Shown piece by piece: positions 41,606-42,936 of a DNA stretch of 42,936 bases (the first letter of the stretch is position 1; every line of letters starts with the position of its first letter). The position numbers and the translations under genes are program-made. Under the pieces are notes generated by a model, which did no database searches, was not told the DNA's origin, and saw only the letters and a list, made by a program, of their open reading frames with translations. Source of the stretch: Deltaproteobacteria bacterium (GTDB lineage Bacteria > Myxococcota > B64-G9); the NCBI GenBank assembly GCA_019314375.1, contig JAFCZJ010000076.1, positions 1 through 42,936 of the forward strand, in the 5' to 3' direction.

Positions 41606-42936
41606 TCACGGACAATCGGCTTCATCAGAGCCGTCTGCGCAGTCATCAGCGCCATCGCAGACGAGGCTTTCCCCGACACAGGAGTCATCATCACAGCGGA
41701 ACTGAAGCATTGAGCAGGTGCCGCAACCAGTCTCGTCGGAGCCGTCAGCGCAGTCGTTGTCATAGTCACAAACCCAGCTTAGGGCAACGCAGTTATCGTT
41801 ATCGCAGTGGAACTGCGTATCCTGGCAAACACCACAACCAGTCTCATCAGAACCGTCGTTGCAGTCGTTGTCACCATCACAGAGCCAACCGAGGACTATA
41901 CAGCTACCGTCATCCAGGCATTCGAACTGGCCGGGACAAGGATCACATTCCGCCTCGTCGGAGGCGTCTGCGCAGTCATCAGTGCCATCGCATACCATCG
42001 CGTTGGCGATGCAGGTGCCGTCTCCACACGCGAAATGGTCCGCAGGACAGCCACAAACCACACCAGCGTCTTGATCATGGTTACAATCCTCAATGCCCCA
42101 GCCGGGGAAGGTGCACAGCTCGAGCGACGACTCGTCGCCGACACAGGCGACGTCGTCCATCCAGATGTCGCCCACACCCTCGCCGAAGGTCGCGCCTGTA
42201 GGGGCAGAGGTAGCAGCACCATAGCCTAACTCTCTGCACAACACATCGGCATCATTAATATCCCAGTCATCGTCACAGACCGTGCCCCATTGCCCCTCGT
42301 GTAAGACCTCAACGCGTCCCTCGTGAGAACCGGATCCGCCCACCAGACGAACGTCGTAGATCCATTCACAGGCTCCCAGGTTGCACTCCTGCATCGGCAG
42401 GCAATTATCATCTATGCGGCACTCTCCGTCAGCAAGGCACTCGATGACTACGTCCTCCTCGTGGCTGCAGTTCTCGACACCCCAGGCATTTGCGGGGCAG
42501 TCAGCCAGGGTCGTCTCGGTGCCGGTGCAGGCCACGTTGTCAAGCCAGGTGGGGTCGACTCCCGCCATGATGGCCGTGTCGACTTCAAGCACACCGACGA
42601 AGCCGAGCTGTTGACAGACGACGTCACCGTTAGCGAATCGGATGGTTTCTTCTGAACCAATCTCCCAGTTGTCGTCGCAGACTGTGCCCCACTGGTTGTT
42701 GTGATAGATCTCGACGCGTCCCTCATACTCGTCCGCTCCGCCTACGAGTCGCACGTCGCCCTCGACCTCGCAACCAGTCTCATCGGAGCCATCGGTGCAA
42801 TCGACACTGCCGTCACACACCACGCTGGCGGGAATGCAGGAGTCGCCGCAGTCGAACTGGTTGGCGGTACAGCCACAGCCGGCTTCGTCGGAGTTGTCGG
42901 TGCAGTCGTTGGTACCGTCGCAGACCGCGCTGGCGG
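41606..42936 (-). CDS. LDL-receptor class A / SRCR multidomain protein, N-terminus off the right edge
   Basis: C-terminal 443 codons of a larger gene; the frame is open to the window edge. In order: the end of an LDLa module, a second LDLa (C-D-G-S-V-D-C-T-D-G-S-D-E), an SRCR domain (V-R-L-V-G-G to V-V-I-E-C, with E-G-R-V-E-I, W-G-T-V-C-D-D and C-Q-Q-L-G), a 28-residue Cys-containing spacer, a second SRCR domain, and four LDLa modules ending at D-C-P just before the stop. Each LDLa keeps the six-Cys pattern and the calcium cage D-x-S-D-E or D-G-S-D-E. No sorting tail follows. In animals these modules bind lipoproteins, bacteria or cells; here adhesion or prey/particle binding is only a guess. 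Export is expected from the disulfides. Confidence 0.9.
   Translation of the reverse strand, partial: ASAVCDGTNDCTDNSDEAGCGCTANQFDCGDSCIPASVVCDGSVDCTDGSDETGCEVEGDVRLVGGADEYEGRVEIYHNNQWGTVCDDNWEIGSEETIRFANGDVVCQQLGFVGVLEVDTAIMAGVDPTWLDNVACTGTETTLADCPANAWGVENCSHEEDVVIECLADGECRIDDNCLPMQECNLGACEWIYDVRLVGGSGSHEGRVEVLHEGQWGTVCDDDWDINDADVLCRELGYGAATSAPTGATFGEGVGDIWMDDVACVGDESSLELCTFPGWGIEDCNHDQDAGVVCGCPADHFACGDGTCIANAMVCDGTDDCADASDEAECDPCPGQFECLDDGSCIVLGWLCDGDNDCNDGSDETGCGVCQDTQFHCDNDNCVALSWVCDYDNDCADGSDETGCGTCSMLQFRCDDDSCVGESLVCDGADDCADGSDEADCP

Noticed and set aside
1..42936. CRISPR arrays, phage or insertion-sequence genes, tRNA and rRNA
   Set aside because: None was recognised. The regular repeats found are coding tandem repeats or short dispersed motifs without spacers.

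Overview
The window reads as a chromosomal segment of a moderately GC-rich, Gram-negative member of the Myxococcota / former Deltaproteobacteria. The evidence is two proteins with C-terminal sorting tails of the MYXO-CTERM kind (Cys-containing turn, hydrophobic helix, basic end), many lipoproteins with lipobox cysteines and Asp/Ala/Gly/Thr-rich linkers, multi-kinase signalling with sigma-54 regulators, and Cys-rich repeat exoproteins. No rRNA, tRNA, CRISPR array, transposase or phage gene was seen. Gene density is high, and many genes are joined by ATGA, TGA-ATG or TAATG junctions.

Layout. 1-4615 (minus): VWA protein, sensor kinase, OmpR-type regulator, then a VIT-domain lipoprotein running off the left edge. 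4762-9332: a signalling block with a single-domain receiver, an NtrC-type regulator with its kinase (minus) and a membrane diguanylate cyclase (plus). The receiver and cyclase genes, on either side of the kinase/NtrC pair, each have a good sigma-54 (-24/-12) promoter of the same architecture, so the NtrC-type protein may control both. 9401-12192 (plus): a cNMP-domain Ser/Thr kinase translationally coupled to an AAA+ ATPase. 12202-15549 (minus): a compact operon of an MTA/SAH-deaminase-like amidohydrolase, an ETFB-type lysine methyltransferase, a membrane protein and a lipoprotein. 15899-18989 (plus): SDR dehydrogenase and a POT peptide transporter with a very large insertion. 19007-20455 (minus): an exported EEP-fold lipoprotein.

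20474-27136 (plus) is a heavy-metal efflux operon: a small Cys/His-rich exported protein, a TolC-like outer-membrane factor (carrying a frameshift), a periplasmic adaptor with a long His-rich tandem repeat, and a CusA/CzcA-like RND pump. 27203-30179 (plus): enoyl-CoA hydratase, a RanBP2-type zinc-finger membrane protein and a broken YbdK-type glutamate-cysteine ligase. 30186-32410: an STN-like lipoprotein (minus) and a MYXO-CTERM-like surface protein with an FW/NBR1-like Ig domain (plus). 32608-38718 (minus): an operon of an EGF-like/alpha-beta-hydrolase lipoprotein lacking its nucleophile Ser, a gingipain-type (C25) protease with a MYXO-CTERM tail, and a gamma-glutamyltranspeptidase. Divergent from it is a lipoprotein made of 15 repeats of about 35 residues with 90 cysteines and EF-hand-like Asp loops (38843-40720). 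The window ends with a metallophosphoesterase and the C-terminal part of a protein built of LDL-receptor class A and SRCR domains, both best known from animals.

A short motif, GGGGAC(A/G)GAG(T/C), recurs between genes and at gene edges, and the same core is the unit of the His-rich tandem repeat in the metal-efflux adaptor. The candidates for something undescribed are the 90-Cys repeat lipoprotein, the LDLa/SRCR protein, the repeat-built metal-binding arm, and the VWA/VIT pair bracketing a two-component system. All functions are inferred by reading motifs; no database search was run.
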